Part shown: positions 11,469 to 23,207 of the stretch, one piece after another
How positions within the stretch are numbered: position 1 is the stretch's first letter
Layout: each line of letters opens with the position of its first letter
From: Boswellia sacra
Lineage: Eukaryota > Streptophyta > Magnoliopsida > Sapindales > Burseraceae
Length of the DNA stretch: 64,000 bases
Reading direction: 5' to 3'
Assembly: GCA_013180625.2 (NCBI GenBank)
Contig: SNVD02009655.1
Location: 31,001 to 95,000, forward strand
Made by a program: the position numbers and the translations under genes
The notes under the pieces: generated by a model
Seen by the model: only the letters and a program-made list of their open reading frames with translations
What the model was told of the DNA's origin: nothing
Database searches by the model: none

Positions 11469-12243
11469 TAGGGATGGCAAAATCCGGGGCCGGGGCCGGG
11501 GAATTTCAAACCTCGGTCCCGAAAAATTCCCCAGAAATATTTTTTCGGGGCCGGGGCCGGGTTTTTCAATAACCCCGGGATTAAAACCCGGGTTGCATTT
11601 TTTTTTTAATTCTGAATTTTTTTTGTTTTGTTATATATACATTGCATGGGGAGTTCATTGCAAAGTGTGCTGCAACCCAGCGGTGTCCTACCATGGTTAT
11701 TGTCTTACTATTTCCAATAGAGAATCGGTTCGAATCTTGTGAATTGTATTTCTTTAAAACTCATTTAACTTATGTTTTCTAATTAGAATTGTTGCACCTT
11801 TAATTCAAACATGGGTTGTGGCCAAGTGGTAAATTGTTTGCCATTTTCTTGTGTTGGTGGAGGGAATGAGTTCGAATCTCTTTCACTACAACACTTTCAA
11901 AACTCAATTTATTTTAGGTGGGCTGGGCTGGGTCTGAGCTTGGGCCTAAATTGTTAGGGGTTTATGGGTTTTTTAGAAAAATAGTGTGTGGGCTTAGGGA
12001 GTTATGTTTAAGAATTGAAAATTGATGGACTAAATTGATGCAGCCTTTAATTTTAATTTTATACCCCGGGTTCAATTCCGGGTCCCCGGCCCCGGCACCT
12101 CTACCCCGGCCCCGGCCCCGGCCGGGCAGAAAATTCTGACCCCGACCCCGGTCAATTACCCCGGTTTTCCGGGCAATTCCTCGGCCTCAGATGACCGGGT
12201 TTTTTGGGTCCCCGGCCCCGGCCGGGTTGGTTTGCCATCCCTA
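11469..12243. mobile_element. hAT-like non-autonomous element with GC-rich ends
   Basis: Ends are perfect inverted TAGGGATGGCAAA / TTTGCCATCCCTA, flanked by 8-bp direct repeats with one mismatch (TTCTCAGA at 11461-11468, TTCTCAAA at 12244-12251): the size and terminal TAGGG typical of hAT. Both subterminal zones are strikingly GC-rich (repeated CCGGGG), while the middle is AT-rich and holds two tRNA-like segments. No transposase coding is seen. Confidence 0.75.
11665..11890 (+). repeat. Two tRNA-like (A-box/B-box) segments inside the hAT element
   Basis: Around 11672-11742 CCCAGCGGTG is followed by GGTTCGAATCTTG. Around 11818-11882 TGGCCAAGTGGTAA is followed by GAGTTCGAATCTC. Both resemble RNA polymerase III internal promoter boxes at tRNA-like spacing. 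Neither appears to fold as a complete tRNA, so they are probably tRNA- or SINE-derived relics. Confidence 0.4.
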
Positions 12244-12251
12244 TTCTCAAA

Positions 12252-13013
12252 TCTGTTGGGTTGTTAATCCTTAATCAATTTGATTTCCATTAAGCTGGTA
12301 ATTCATAAAATTGGGACCTATATCAACTTTCAGTTCCTATTGGCTCCTAGTAACTACAATTTGCAAACAAAGATAGCACTTTTCCAAGTTATCTTCCTTG
12401 GTTTAGTGTTCGACAAACCGAAAGTAAATCATATTCGTGGTTCCAAGTGAAGGCATTGGCTTAAGTGATGTTAAGCATTATTTTTTGTCAGTACAAATGG
12501 ACCCTATTGCTTTGATACACACCTCAAAGCTTTTTCAAGAAGCTTACTATCTACTATGCATCAGTATAAACAATGTATTGATTTATCTTATACCAAGCAT
12601 TTCTTTACATAAGAAGCTTTAGTTTCAGATTTAAAACATCATTAAATATTACTTTTCATTCCTTCATAAGCAAGAATCATGACCGATGTTAGTTACTTAT
12701 TTGATGCTATTGAAAATAATAAAAAATGAAGTTCAAATCAACCATGTGAAAACAAGGAAGTATTTTTCTGTTTTACAAATTGTTTCAATACTTCTTTATG
12801 AATCTATTTAAAATTCAAATATTATTTTTAAAATTTATTATGAAATACATGTCTTTCATATAAAGATAAAAACATTTCACTTAATTATCAAAATTCATAA
12901 TTTTTTATTCAAATTTTTTATAAACAAAAACATAAAATTGCTTGTGATAAGAAACATTGTTTACTGACTCCCGCTTCATCATTGAACTTACTCCTCACAC
13001 CACAACACAAAAC
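12252..13013. other. Upstream region of pseudogene TAT-2
   Basis: No gene. From about 12660 it matches by eye the region upstream of TAT-3 (a shared block near TTCAAATCAACCATGTGAAA), i.e. duplicated promoter DNA. Confidence 0.5.
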
Positions 13014-13078
13014 ATGGAGAATGTAGCGGCAAAGAAATGGCGTTTCCATGCTAACGAAAAGCGGCCTGCTGCATCTAC

Positions 13079-15914
13079 TGTCACAAACCCAATAATACTC
13101 AAGCAAAGTTTGACAAAAGATAGTCACATTACGGAAAATCACAGTAATTTAGCAAAAGTCAACTTTCATTTCTTTGGAAACAAAGTTTCATGTCACAACC
13201 ACGGTATATCAAATTATATATATACAAACATCAAAAATGTCATATCAAAATACAACGACAAAATAAATAAGGTTGCAGTGGCTGGTGGTTGACAAGGGAA
13301 CTCTATCATTTTTGCCCAAAAATCCTCCAACAGTTTTCAAAACTAGTGGTCACCTGAGGTACACAATAAATTTAATAAGTAAAACTCAGTAAGTAAGCCA
13401 TTTCAAAATGCTATAGTCATTAATCAACCAAAAATTGAGTTGCTATGTTATTACTCATCATTTCTTAGGATACAAGCAACAATAACTTGTATTACAAGAC
13501 AAAACACAGAAATTACTGTTCATGACACAAAAGTTACTGTTTATGCGCTGCTGCGCAAGAAAAGTGGCGTGGGAGCGCCAACTTTCTTGTTGGGTTGAAT
13601 TCGAATGGCTAGAATTGCGCTCCTATGCCATATATATGGCGCAGCGGCCAATTTTCTGTTTGACCTATCTTGTTTAGCTCATTTCCTTCACTTATATGTA
13701 TATAAAATGTCCTCTCTTAGACCATTCACTTCACACAATTTGCACAACTCATTTTCACTTCCCAACATGGCCTTTTCTTTTGTGTTAAAGCTCATTACAT
13801 ATACACATACACATAATCATTCGCATACACATGTTTATGTCACCATTCAAATATGTTTCTTTCTCATCCATATGTCACTCCTATACTCAAATAAATTTAA
13901 TGTAATACAACTTTAGGGTCACACATACAATATGGCATCCCACATTTGAAAACACATAATTGTATCACATTCTCACATCACATATTTGTATCACATTTTC
14001 GAATTCATATATTTATACCACATTCTTTCATATGTGTCACTTTGTGTTGTGTGTGGCACTTTGCGGTCATTGTGACCTCCAAGAGGTAGCTCACACATAC
14101 AACTTCAAGAGGTGACTCTTGTTAGGAATAAACACATTCACTTTTCACACATTTTCTCATACATAACACTTTGTGTTGTGTGGCACTTTGCGGTCATTGT
14201 GACCCCCAAGAGATAGCTCACACACACAACTTCAAGAGATGCCCCATTCATAAGCGTACACAATCACAAAATGGACATTCAATGTCCCAAATTTTGGCAT
14301 GCCATTCATGTATCACAATTCCAATTTTAATCACAAAATGAAGTTCTAAATGCACCTTTCAAATTTCATCACACATCATATTTAACCTTAGAGCCTTTCC
14401 AGATATCACAACGCATCACATTCAGATCATGGATTCATGATCTCAATTCTCATATCTCCAAGTCACAATACTACTTTGTATTCATCACATTATATGATCA
14501 AAACATATGCATATGCCTTATACATATAGAATCAAACACACGCATGACCGTAGTTTATTTTGCCCTCAGAAAGTTCAGCTTACTTACCTTATGAGATTTT
14601 TGTCGTCTAATCTTGAGTTCAACCTAGAAACATAACCCAAGTGTTTTAAGATTCGCATAACACATTGACAACATAATCCCATTTTTTACTTCATTCCAAT
14701 ACATACTCCATTACATGATGTCTATAAGACAAATTGCCTATCCAAAACTTGCATAATTTGATAAACAACATAAGCACACTTATAACACGTCTCCCTAAGG
14801 TTTTCAGAGCAAAACAAGATTGCTAAACCACTCAAATCTCACTTAGCCTAGCATTTAACCATTCCTGCCACGGCATCCTTCACTGAGCAGTACTTCTCTA
14901 AAAATTTATAAAATGTTCAATTTAAATCAAATCATTAGAAAAATTTACAATCTCATACAAAACACATACAAGGACTAGCATACCAAAAATGACATCTTTT
15001 TAAGGGGTTTTGGTCATTCAATAGCAATTGTTTCCATTTGCTCTAGTCTGAAAGTCAAAATTTTCAGTTTAATCAATCTAACTTTGAAAATTCACCATAA
15101 TTCATACAAGGCTTGAACGACCATAAAAATTTCCAATCTCAAAGAGAACATATTAAAGGGCTATCATACCAAAAATCAAGCATTTTTACGAAAGTTTAGC
15201 CCCTCAACTGATTCTCGGTTCCCATGCTCTGTTTTGGGAATTGTGAAATTCGGAATAGCTGTTCAAAAATTCACCATAAATCATGTACTACGAATTTTTG
15301 AGTGATTCCAATTTCTACATACTTCTATGTATGTCTAGTTTCACTGTAAAACTTTCAAAACCAGAGGACACTCTGTGATTTTTAGGAATTTTCGTTCTCC
15401 CTACTGTTCAATGTAAGAACTGTGCATAATTTGAATCAAATTCTCCTATCTTACTTCCTTATCTAATCCAATCTTCCTAATTTTGCCATAATTCACTCAA
15501 AACCATCTTTTCTACTCAAATTTAGTACACACATGACCTCAAACATCTTGAGTTGCAAGAATCCCAACTCAATTCCTAACATATTATAGCTAGAAATTTA
15601 ATATGAATGGGAGAATTTTCTTTCACTTCTTTGCTCATCTTAGATTCTTGGCAAAATGAAGAGGAAAAAGATGGAGATTGTGTGCTGGAGCTCTTCTTGT
15701 AGAGAGGATAGAAAATGAATGAAAATTCTAGAGTTTACTTACTTACATAGATAAGGATGTAAGGTCAATTTCACTTCAGCCCATGACTTCCTTAGTCTTT
15801 CAATTTAAACCCTCCAGCAATTTAATTATACACTAGACACCTGCATAAATGCAATAACACCCACACATTACAATAACCTCATGTCATGGCCATTACCAAA
15901 TTTTGGATGTCACA
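13079..15914 (-). mobile_element. Solo LTR, probably of a Tekay/Del-type Gypsy element
   Basis: Inserted in TAT-2 exon 1 and flanked by a perfect 5-bp duplication TCTAC (13074-13078 and 15915-15919). On the minus strand it reads TGTGACATCC...GTTTGTGACA, i.e. TG...CA ends. It has no gag or pol coding and no second copy, so it is best read as a solo LTR of 2836 bp left by LTR-LTR recombination. Its size and TGTGACA-type start resemble Tekay/Del chromovirus LTRs (established family trait; assignment inferred). Confidence 0.75.
14041..14241. repeat. Internal direct repeat within the solo LTR
   Basis: A segment of about 73 bp (TTTGTGTTGTG...GGCACTTTGCGGTCATTGTGAC...) occurs at 14041-14114 and again at 14170-14241 with few differences. 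It is a subrepeat of the LTR. Confidence 0.8.
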
Positions 15915-17148
15915 TCTACCATCACCATTCGAGAGGCCCGTAGAACTATGGAAGCTAATCCCAACAAAGATGACCAAGACCCGCCATTCTTTTAGGCCAT
16001 GGCGACCCCTCTGTCTTTCCCTGCTTTCGAACCACTTCCATAGCCGAAGATGCCATTGTTGATATTGTCCGATTGGCTAAGTATAATTGTTATCTGCCCA
16101 CTACTGGCCTTCCGCCTGATTAAAAGTTAATAAACAATTTACTGCATTCAGTTGTAATTGGTTGGTAAGGCACTCCATAATCTTTTCATTTTTGTATGGT
16201 TATTACTTTATGTGGTGTCATAAAATAATATGGATGGTTTAATGTCAAACAAATTAGCAATATAAAACTATATATGCAGGGCCATTGTAGATTTTATGAA
16301 TTCTGAACTCCCATACAAATTATCACCAGATGATGTTTATCTTACAGTAGGATGCAGGCCAGCATCGAACTTGTATTCACAGTCCTCGCTCATTCTGGTG
16401 TAAATATTTTGCTTCCAAGACCAAGTTACCTGTTTTATGAAGCTTGCTCACGAGATGTACATCTTGAATTTTGCCATTTTGATCTTCCTCCTGAAAATAA
16501 CTAGGAGGTTGATCTGGATGCAGTGGAAGCTCTTACAGATAAGAACAATGTTGCCACGGTTATTATTAACCCTGGCAATCCTTGTGGTAGTGTCTTCCCT
16601 TACGATCATTTGCAGAAGGTAGGCTAATTAAACTACTTTCTTTTATTTTTTGCAAATTTTTGACATGGTCTTGATATTATGAGAAATTCAAGTATGTTAT
16701 AATTAGGTTAACATGACTCTATATCATATTAAGAAATCACCCACAGCTAAGAGATTGAGCTAATAGTTGTGAACTTAACATTAGTATTTGTACAAATATT
16801 ATAGTATATTGTACTATACTGTCATCTCCCTGTAGCCAATCTACACAAACTTCTGGACTAGTCATCCTGGATAATTATAAATAAGTTGTTCTAATGTTTT
16901 GCTAATGTATTAAATAGTAATGGTTGTTGATTTGATGAGTATTAGATTGCAGAGATAGTAAGAAAGCTTGGGATAATGGTAATTTCTATGAAATTTATGA
17001 ACATATCACATTCGGGAGCACCCCTTTTGTATGAATAAGAGTGTTTGGATCTATTGTGCCTGTCATTACGCTTGGATCTCTATCAAAGAGATGGTTAATT
17101 CCTGGTTAGCTGCTTGGTTGGCTGGTGACATGTGATCCCAACGGCGTC

Positions 17149-18085
17149 CAAACATGCTCGTGTAATGTCGGCTTATTCATGCCACTCTCTCACGAGTTTG
17201 TAGGCCGTTAGACTCTTCCCTCCATATGTTGAGGCAATGGCATGTGAAGTCATTGGTTGTTGTCCAATCATGATCTCAAATGGACTCTTGCACGTTGCCT
17301 CGCTTCTTTGTAGGTAATACGAGAATTAGGGAACATCTAAAAACTTTTTCCCACTCATGTTGATGAGCTCATGTAGTACCTTAGATATAGCTCAAGGAAG
17401 CCATTGATGCGCTCAGTTTGTCCATCGGTTTAGGGTGAGAAGCTTGTTGAGAAGCTCAAGTCGATTCCAAATACCTTAAAGAGCTCTCTCCAAAAGCGGC
17501 CGGTGAAGTATGAATCACAATCACTCACGATGTTTTATGAAACTCCCCATAGTTTCACTATATGCTTAAGGAACGCTCGAGCAGCTTTATCCGCAGTTTA
17601 CACCGTGGAGACGAGTATGAAGGTGACATATTTGCTAAACCGATCCACTACCACTATGATGCTTTCATACCCCTCCGATTTTGATAAGGCCACGATGAAA
17701 TCCATTGAAACACTTTGTCATGGCCTTTCCGTGATGGGTAAGGGCTCTAGCAACCCCGCGGGTTGTTGGTACTCAACTTTGTCTTGTTAGCACACAAGAC
17801 AAGTCCCTACGTAACTTTCCACATCTTCCCGCATCTGAGGTGAATAGTAAGAATCTTGCACTAGTGCAAGTGTTCATGCCATGCCTGGGTGTTGGAGTCA
17901 TGGCACTCTTTGATGATATCTTTTTGTAGGTTTCTGTATCTTGGCACCAATAAGCGGCTACCGGTTATGAGGAGTAAGCCTTTATCAAAGCAAAAGCATC
18001 GTGTCTTCCCCTCACTTGCCAACTTTAAGAGGTTCTTGACTACTGGATCGTGCCCTAGGCCTTCCTTAATACGGTCAATGAGCAC
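17149..18085 (-). pseudogene. Gypsy integrase, truncated
   Basis: The zinc-binding part (RYRNLQKDIIKECHDS, 18085-17861 frame) and catalytic-core similarity on the minus strand around 17620-17720 (SKSEGYES, VVVDRFSKY) are followed by the C-terminal part cut at the junction with TAT-2. The frame is broken near 17860 and by a stop near 17180. Confidence 0.75.
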
Positions 18086-18307
18086 ACTTTATGGTCGACT
18101 CATGCTTAATGTTGCGAGTTCCGCTTTACAGCTTAGAGCGTCGACCATTACATTTGCCTTGCCTTGCTTGTACTCAAGCCGATAGTTAAATTCGGCCAAA
18201 AAGTCTTGCCACTAGGCTTGTTTAAGGCTTAGTTTCTTTTGCGTTTGGAATTAGCTTATGGCAACATTGTCAATCTTGATGACAAAGTGTGAGCCAAGCA
18301 AGTAATG

Positions 18308-19970
18308 TCACCAAACCCATAGGCAATGAATGATGGCGGTCATCTCCTTCTCTTGGACTATATATTGTCGCTCTATGTAATTTACCTTGCGGCTCTCATA
18401 TGCAATAAGGTGACCTTCGTGTATGTGAACTCCCCTAATAGCAAAATCTGAAGCATCCGTGTGCATTTTGAAGGGTTTTATGTGGTCGGGTAGCACCAAT
18501 ACCGGTCCTTCCTATATTGCCTTCTTCAACTCCTCGAACACATGTTGGCACTTTTTGGACCAGTGCCATGTATGGTTCTTCTTGAGTAGATCCATGAGTG
18601 AGACGGCTTTGGCGGAGTAGCCCTTAATAAATCGCCTATAGTAGTTAACCAACCTAAGAAATGACCATAACTTTGGCACCTTGGTGGGAGGCTCCCATTC
18701 TTGGATTGCCTTGATCTTGGCTTGGTCCATCATGAGTTTTCCATCCCTTATCCGATGGCCAAGGAACTCTACTTCTTGTTGAGCAAACGAACATTTTTCC
18801 TTTTTGACATAGAGTTCATTTTCTCAAAGTACTTGGAAGACTTGTTTGAGATGTTGCATGTGTTCTTTAAGAGTTATGCTATATCCTATGATGTCATCCA
18901 AATATACTATCACGAATCAATCAAGATAGGGATGGAACAATTTGTTCATGAGGGTACAAAATGTGGCTAGTGCATTGGTGAGACCAAATAGCATAACTAA
19001 GAATTCATAGCCATCATACTTGTTACGTACGCCATCTTTGGTTCATCCCTTTTGGCAAAGTGTACTTGGTAACCCACAATGGGTTGGTTCAAGTGGTGAA
19101 GCGGGCCAGGATGGAGTTGGTACAACACCAATGGTGAAGTCCTGGGTTCGAGTCTCCACAATGGCGTCCTCCATGATTTAAGTGGGAGACCGTGACAGTG
19201 GGTTGTGGTTGCGCTAGTCTCCTCCGAGGATTGGTCGTGGTGCACGTAAGCTGGCCCGGACACCTCGGTTACCAAAAAAAAAAAAAGTGTACTTGGTATC
19301 ACCCCGACCTCAAGTCAAGCTTTATGAAATGTCGAGCTTTCCCAAGCTGATCGAATAACTCCGCAATTAGAGGAATCGAGTACTTATTCTTGATAGTGAT
19401 CTTATTGAGCGCCTGATAGTCAATGCAAATATGGAGAGATCGGTCTTTCTTCTTTTGGGAAAGGACGGGCACGCCATATGGGGCTTTGGAGGGCTAGATG
19501 TATCCCGTATCAAGCAAGTCTTGGAGTTGTTTCTTCAACTCTACAAGTTCGGGTGGCACTATGGCTAGAGGCCTGGCATCGGGCTCCAACTCAATTTAGT
19601 AGTCCACTTCTCGTCGCGATGACAACTTCTTTGGGAGCTCTTGGGGCATGACATCTTTGTATTCCTCAAGGATAGCCTGGACTTGTCTTGGCATCGGATC
19701 TTTGGCAATAGTGATATCTTCTCCATTATTTAGCTCTCAAATGGTGGCTATGTAGCTTGGATCCTTCTTTATTCCCCACTTAAATTGTAGTGCAAATAGC
19801 GTCTTACCTTCAACCTTAGCTACCCGTTCCGCCATGACCATGCATTATTAACTCCCATCAAGGATGTTAAAAGAGTTAGAAGCCAGTATAGAAAAAGTAT
19901 AGACTTGGTCAAAGAACTCCATGCCTAGTACTACTTGAAAACCATCCATGCTGACAACGGAGAAGTGAAG
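18308..19970 (-). pseudogene. Gypsy reverse transcriptase and RNase H, interrupted by a SINE
   Basis: Catalytic VYLDDII lies at about 18887-18910 and FGLTNA near 18965-18985. The connection NYYRRFIKGYS (18733-18512) and the RNase H start HTDASDFA (18499-18308) follow. The SINE at 19072-19284 separates upstream RT motifs from FGLTNA. Stops and frame changes occur between segments. Confidence 0.85.
19072..19284 (+). mobile_element. tRNA-derived SINE inserted in the Gypsy element
   Basis: Flanked by a 14-bp direct repeat AAGTGTACTTGGTA (19058-19071 and 19285-19298). It has a polymerase III A box (TGGTTCAAGTGG, 19085-19096), a B box (GGTTCGAGTCTCC, 19145-19157) and a 3' poly(A) run (about 19274-19286). 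At about 213 bp with target duplication, boxes and A tail it is a textbook tRNA-related SINE. The family is not assigned. Confidence 0.93.
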
Positions 19971-19979
19971 ATTTCCACT

Positions 19980-20500
19980 TCATTCACCCAATTTTACTAG
20001 TGTCGCCTTGGACACACCCATTATTGCTTTGGCGAGTGAGTTAATCACCTTGATGGTGCCTCCTCCAATGTTATACTTAGGGCCTAACCATTTGGCATCT
20101 TTAATAGAGATAAAGTTATGCGTGGCTCCCTTGTCAAGCACCGCCTGCACACTCTTGCCATTGATTATGGCGCTTACGTACATTAGACCTTTTTTAATAA
20201 GTGTGGGTCTTTTGAGTGTACCAATTGTGTGGAGAGAACCCATATACGCTTATGGCTCCTCATTATGTACACCATCATGTTGAACAACGAGGGCATTGAG
20301 TCTCTTCCTCTTTGAGCAATCACATACCTAATGACGGCCATCACAAATAAAACAATGACTTTTGGGCTTAGGGGTGTCGGACTTACCTTTGTTAGGTTTG
20401 TCGTGCTTATCTGCCCTTGATGATTTGCAAGCATTACCCTCTTTTCGGTCATGGTCTTTCTTGGTGCTCCGCTCTCCCCCACCTTTACCATAGTTGGCCT
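19980..20500 (-). pseudogene. Gypsy protease and zinc knuckle
   Basis: Retropepsin-like segment (20243-19980) with AVLDKGATHNFI; the usual D-T/S-G triad is altered to D-K-G, which should abolish catalysis. A CCHC-like knuckle (CFICDGRH) is readable upstream (about 20310-20370) in another frame, with a stop. Confidence 0.75.
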
Positions 20501-20513
20501 TACGATCCTTGGA

Positions 20514-21333
20514 TTAGGAGGTGTAATCTGTGAGAGACTCGGCCGCGACTATGGCTTCGTTAAGATCTCGCACACCCCGCCTTTCAAGCTCAACTTTTAC
20601 CCAATCCTTGAGCCCGTCAAGAAAGTAGAAGAGGGAGTAATTGTCGAACATGTCCTCGATCTCTAGGATTATTGTTGTGAATTCCTTGATATAAGTGCAG
20701 ATGGTACCGCTTTGCTTCAAACAACTGAGGCAGCCCTTTGCCTCTTTTTCGGCATTGCTTGTGGAGAAATATTTTCCGAAGCTCCTCTTTAAAATCCTCC
20801 CATGTGTGGAAAGCACAAATGCCATGCTTTCTACGCCACCATAGTTGGGCGGCATCACGAAGGAATGCGAGCGCAATGCTGATTCTTAAAGCATTAGTGT
20901 AGACACCCTTGGCATCAAGGTATAGCTCAAGGCCAAATAAGAAGTTTTCGACCTCTGTGGCATTACGGATGCCATGGTATGTGGCGAGAGTAGGCACTTG
21001 CATATTTGTCAACCCACTAGCGCTTGTGTAGAATAGGCTAGCACAGTCGCATCGGTGCTTCTCCCATTCCGCGCAAGTTTCCTCCACTTCTGCACGGATC
21101 GCTCGTAACTCATGCTCCACAAAGGTCTGCAAGTCGTGGAGTTCTTGTGTAAGGCTATGAAGCTCCTCCTTACAGGACTTGCTAAACTCGAGAATACTGG
21201 ACTTTGTGGCTTGAGTGATCTCCCTATAGTTCATTTCTAAGCCATCGAGACGGTCGGAGAGGCCCTCAATAACATTGTCCATTCCTGATATAGCTTGCTC
21301 TATGCTGGCAACACGAGACTCCAAGGCTTCCAC
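20514..21333 (-). pseudogene. Gypsy gag
   Basis: Starts MEALESRVASIEQAISGMDN, with a coiled-coil-like N-terminal part and then a retrotransposon gag domain (LATYHGIRN, WEDFKEELRKIF). It is split by a frame change near 20617-20876. Upstream in-frame coding to the primer-binding site holds a stop. Confidence 0.75.
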
Positions 21334-21466
21334 GGGTGGATCTTTGGACTTGCCACACTTGCCTTCTGGGTGTGGTTGTGGCTACTGTTGTTCCTCTCCT
21401 CCACGAACTTGCTCCTCCATAGCCACTTCAATGTCGAATGCCATGTTGCTCTTGTGCTCGAATAGT

Positions 21467-21479
21467 GCTTTGATACCAA
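21467..21479 (-). other. Gypsy primer-binding site
   Basis: Minus strand TTGGTATCAAAGC, one base after the LTR. It is a variant of the initiator tRNA-Met complement (A in place of G). Confidence 0.75.
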
Positions 21480-21480
21480 C

Positions 21481-22015
21481 TGTCATGGGCTTAAAGATTG
21501 TGCAGCACGCTCGTGCGACACTGAAACAACTTGATATCAAAAGTTGCTAAGTAAACCTTGGTGCTAAGTAAGCCTTGGTATTGGCTTGCTTCACTCAAGA
21601 AAAAGCTTAAGAGACTTGGATCGTTGAGCTAAAGAGCTTTTAGACAAAGTATAGAATTGTTGGAAGATAGAGACTAGAGTTGTTAAGTATGAAGGCTTTT
21701 GTATTAGACAAGAACTCTTTATAATTTCTTGGTTACAACTTGCTTACAATTGAAGCTTGAAGGGGTATTTATAGTAAACTTCCCTCTGAATGGACGGTTA
21801 GGATTTAATGCATCCAACGGTTAATATTTACACCCTAGACACTTATATGTAAATATCTAGATATTTACAAGGATAATTACAAGGAGGTTCTAGTCACTTG
21901 TGCTTGCTAGAGATTTTTAGAAATTGGGCTAGACCTTATAAGCTTTTCTAGAAACTAGACCAAACCTTGCACATATTTAGGTCATCTTAACAAGCAAATT
22001 GGGCGAGCCATAACA
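21481..22015 (-). repeat. 5' LTR of the truncated Gypsy element
   Basis: 535 bp, minus-strand ends TGTTATGG...CATGACA, next to the primer-binding site. No second copy exists in the window. Confidence 0.8.
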
Positions 22016-22786
22016 ATATGCTCATTTGTGTATCTTTTGGTTTGTTACCATTAAAAACATCTATCTATTGTGTTTTGGTTAGGAAATGCATAATCTTTTG
22101 ATAAGGCCATTTGCACCCATAAAATATGTTTAAGTAATGATTAAAATTTTTTATTATAAATATACCCTTTAGAAAAATTACTTATAAGTAAAATATATTA
22201 TCCAAATACTAATTTTTTTATTCTTTTACTGACTTATAAATTTTAAAAATAAAAAATTATTAAACTGCTAAAGTCATAACTCATATCCGCAAGTGTCTTA
22301 ATTTACATAAATTTCCATACCTTGCAAATAAATTACACTAATTGCTTAACGTTTATATTTAATAAAAAATCCAAAGAGATCATATTTAAAGTACTTGTAA
22401 TTATTATATTTGGACTTATACCTAGTATACAAACCTTTGGACATATCTAAAAATTACTATCAAATTAATTTATGATTATCATAGTATTTATTTTCAGTGA
22501 AGGTTTAATTATATAAGTTATTCTTTATCGTTGTTATCATAACATTTAATGGCAAGGGAAGAGAACTACAAACAATAAACAGACTCTCTGTTTTTGTTTG
22601 TTTTATACTCCGAGATTTACAAAACTTGGCTATATCCTGTCTCCCCCTTCTCAAACTTTTCAACAAGCACGCTTTCTGTTATGCTCAAGAATGAAATAAT
22701 TTATCTACACCTAGCAAAAGATTATTAAATATTAATTTCATTTCCTCATAACGTTTTCCAAGAAATTTTGTTTTATATGTTATCAT
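22016..22786. other. Spacer with an orphan aminotransferase promoter fragment
   Basis: AT-rich. At 22601-22640 TTTTATACTCCGAGATTTAC followed by AAAACTTGGC matches the proximal promoters of TAT-1 and TAT-3, yet no exon 1 follows. At 22017-22050 (TGCTCATTTGTGTATCTTT) there is weak similarity to the start of TAT-1 intron 1. 22740-22786 is the upstream continuation of the TAT-3 promoter split by the Copia insertion. Confidence 0.5.
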
Positions 22787-23207
22787 TTTTATAATTTAAG
22801 TGAATAAAAGTATAGATTGGTATAAGTGGTATAATGAAGTTTACTTATATGTAATATAAGTAACAAAAGGAAGTGAAGAAAATGTGAATTACTCCTAGAA
22901 TGCAAACCAAAATAAAGAAACAAGTGAAAGAATGGGAAAATGAGAGAGTTTTCCTTATTCTCTTCTTTGCATTTTCATACGTACATTACAAGTGTTGTAT
23001 GCCTATTTATATAGAAGTATGAATGGTCATTAATGTAATTGTACCTAATAATAAATCAATTAAAAATAAAAATATATCTCACATGGGCACACTAAAATTA
23101 GTGGTGACTCCACTAATCATGTAAGTGGTAGTAATCCACTTATATTTTTGTAGTGGTGACTCCACTAATTATATATGTGGTAGTAATCCACTTATTTGTT
23201 TATAACA
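22787..23207 (-). repeat. 3' LTR of the second Copia element
   Basis: 421 bp, paired with 28684-29108. Contains internal short repeats (GTGGTGACTCCACTAAT twice). Confidence 0.88.

Larger units (their letters stand above)
13014..17148 (+). pseudogene. TAT-2: aminotransferase pseudogene split by a solo LTR
   Basis: Exon 1 starts at 13014, is interrupted after 13078 by the solo LTR, and resumes at 15920-16125. It then carries a 1-nt deletion (GATGACCAAGACC), a stop, and a damaged 3' splice region. Exon 2 (16280-16618) has a frameshift near 16358 and a stop at 16502-16504 replacing a Trp codon. Exon 3 (from 16946) has further stops and breaks off near 17148 where Gypsy sequence begins; exons 4-7 are absent. 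The lysine context SLSKRW is still readable. It is a relic of the TAT-1/3/4 group. Confidence 0.92.
17149..22015 (-). mobile_element. Truncated Gypsy retrotransposon (chromovirus-like), inverted
   Basis: On the minus strand: LTR 22015-21481, primer-binding site, gag, zinc knuckle, protease, reverse transcriptase, RNase H, and integrase running off near 17149. The order RT-RNase H-integrase is the Gypsy order. Only one LTR is present; the element ends inside the integrase C-terminal part (EWHE followed by a stop and ADITRACL near 17165-17200), so the 3' end and 3' LTR are missing. A SINE interrupts the RT region. Several frame breaks make it inactive. Confidence 0.9.

Noticed and set aside
11665..11890. 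Possible tRNA genes (A and B boxes)
   Set aside because: Boxes are present but acceptor and anticodon stems do not form; treated as tRNA-like relics inside the hAT element.
17503..17790. Plus-strand open frame of 95 codons
   Set aside because: It is the antisense shadow of the Gypsy integrase core, whose motifs read on the minus strand.
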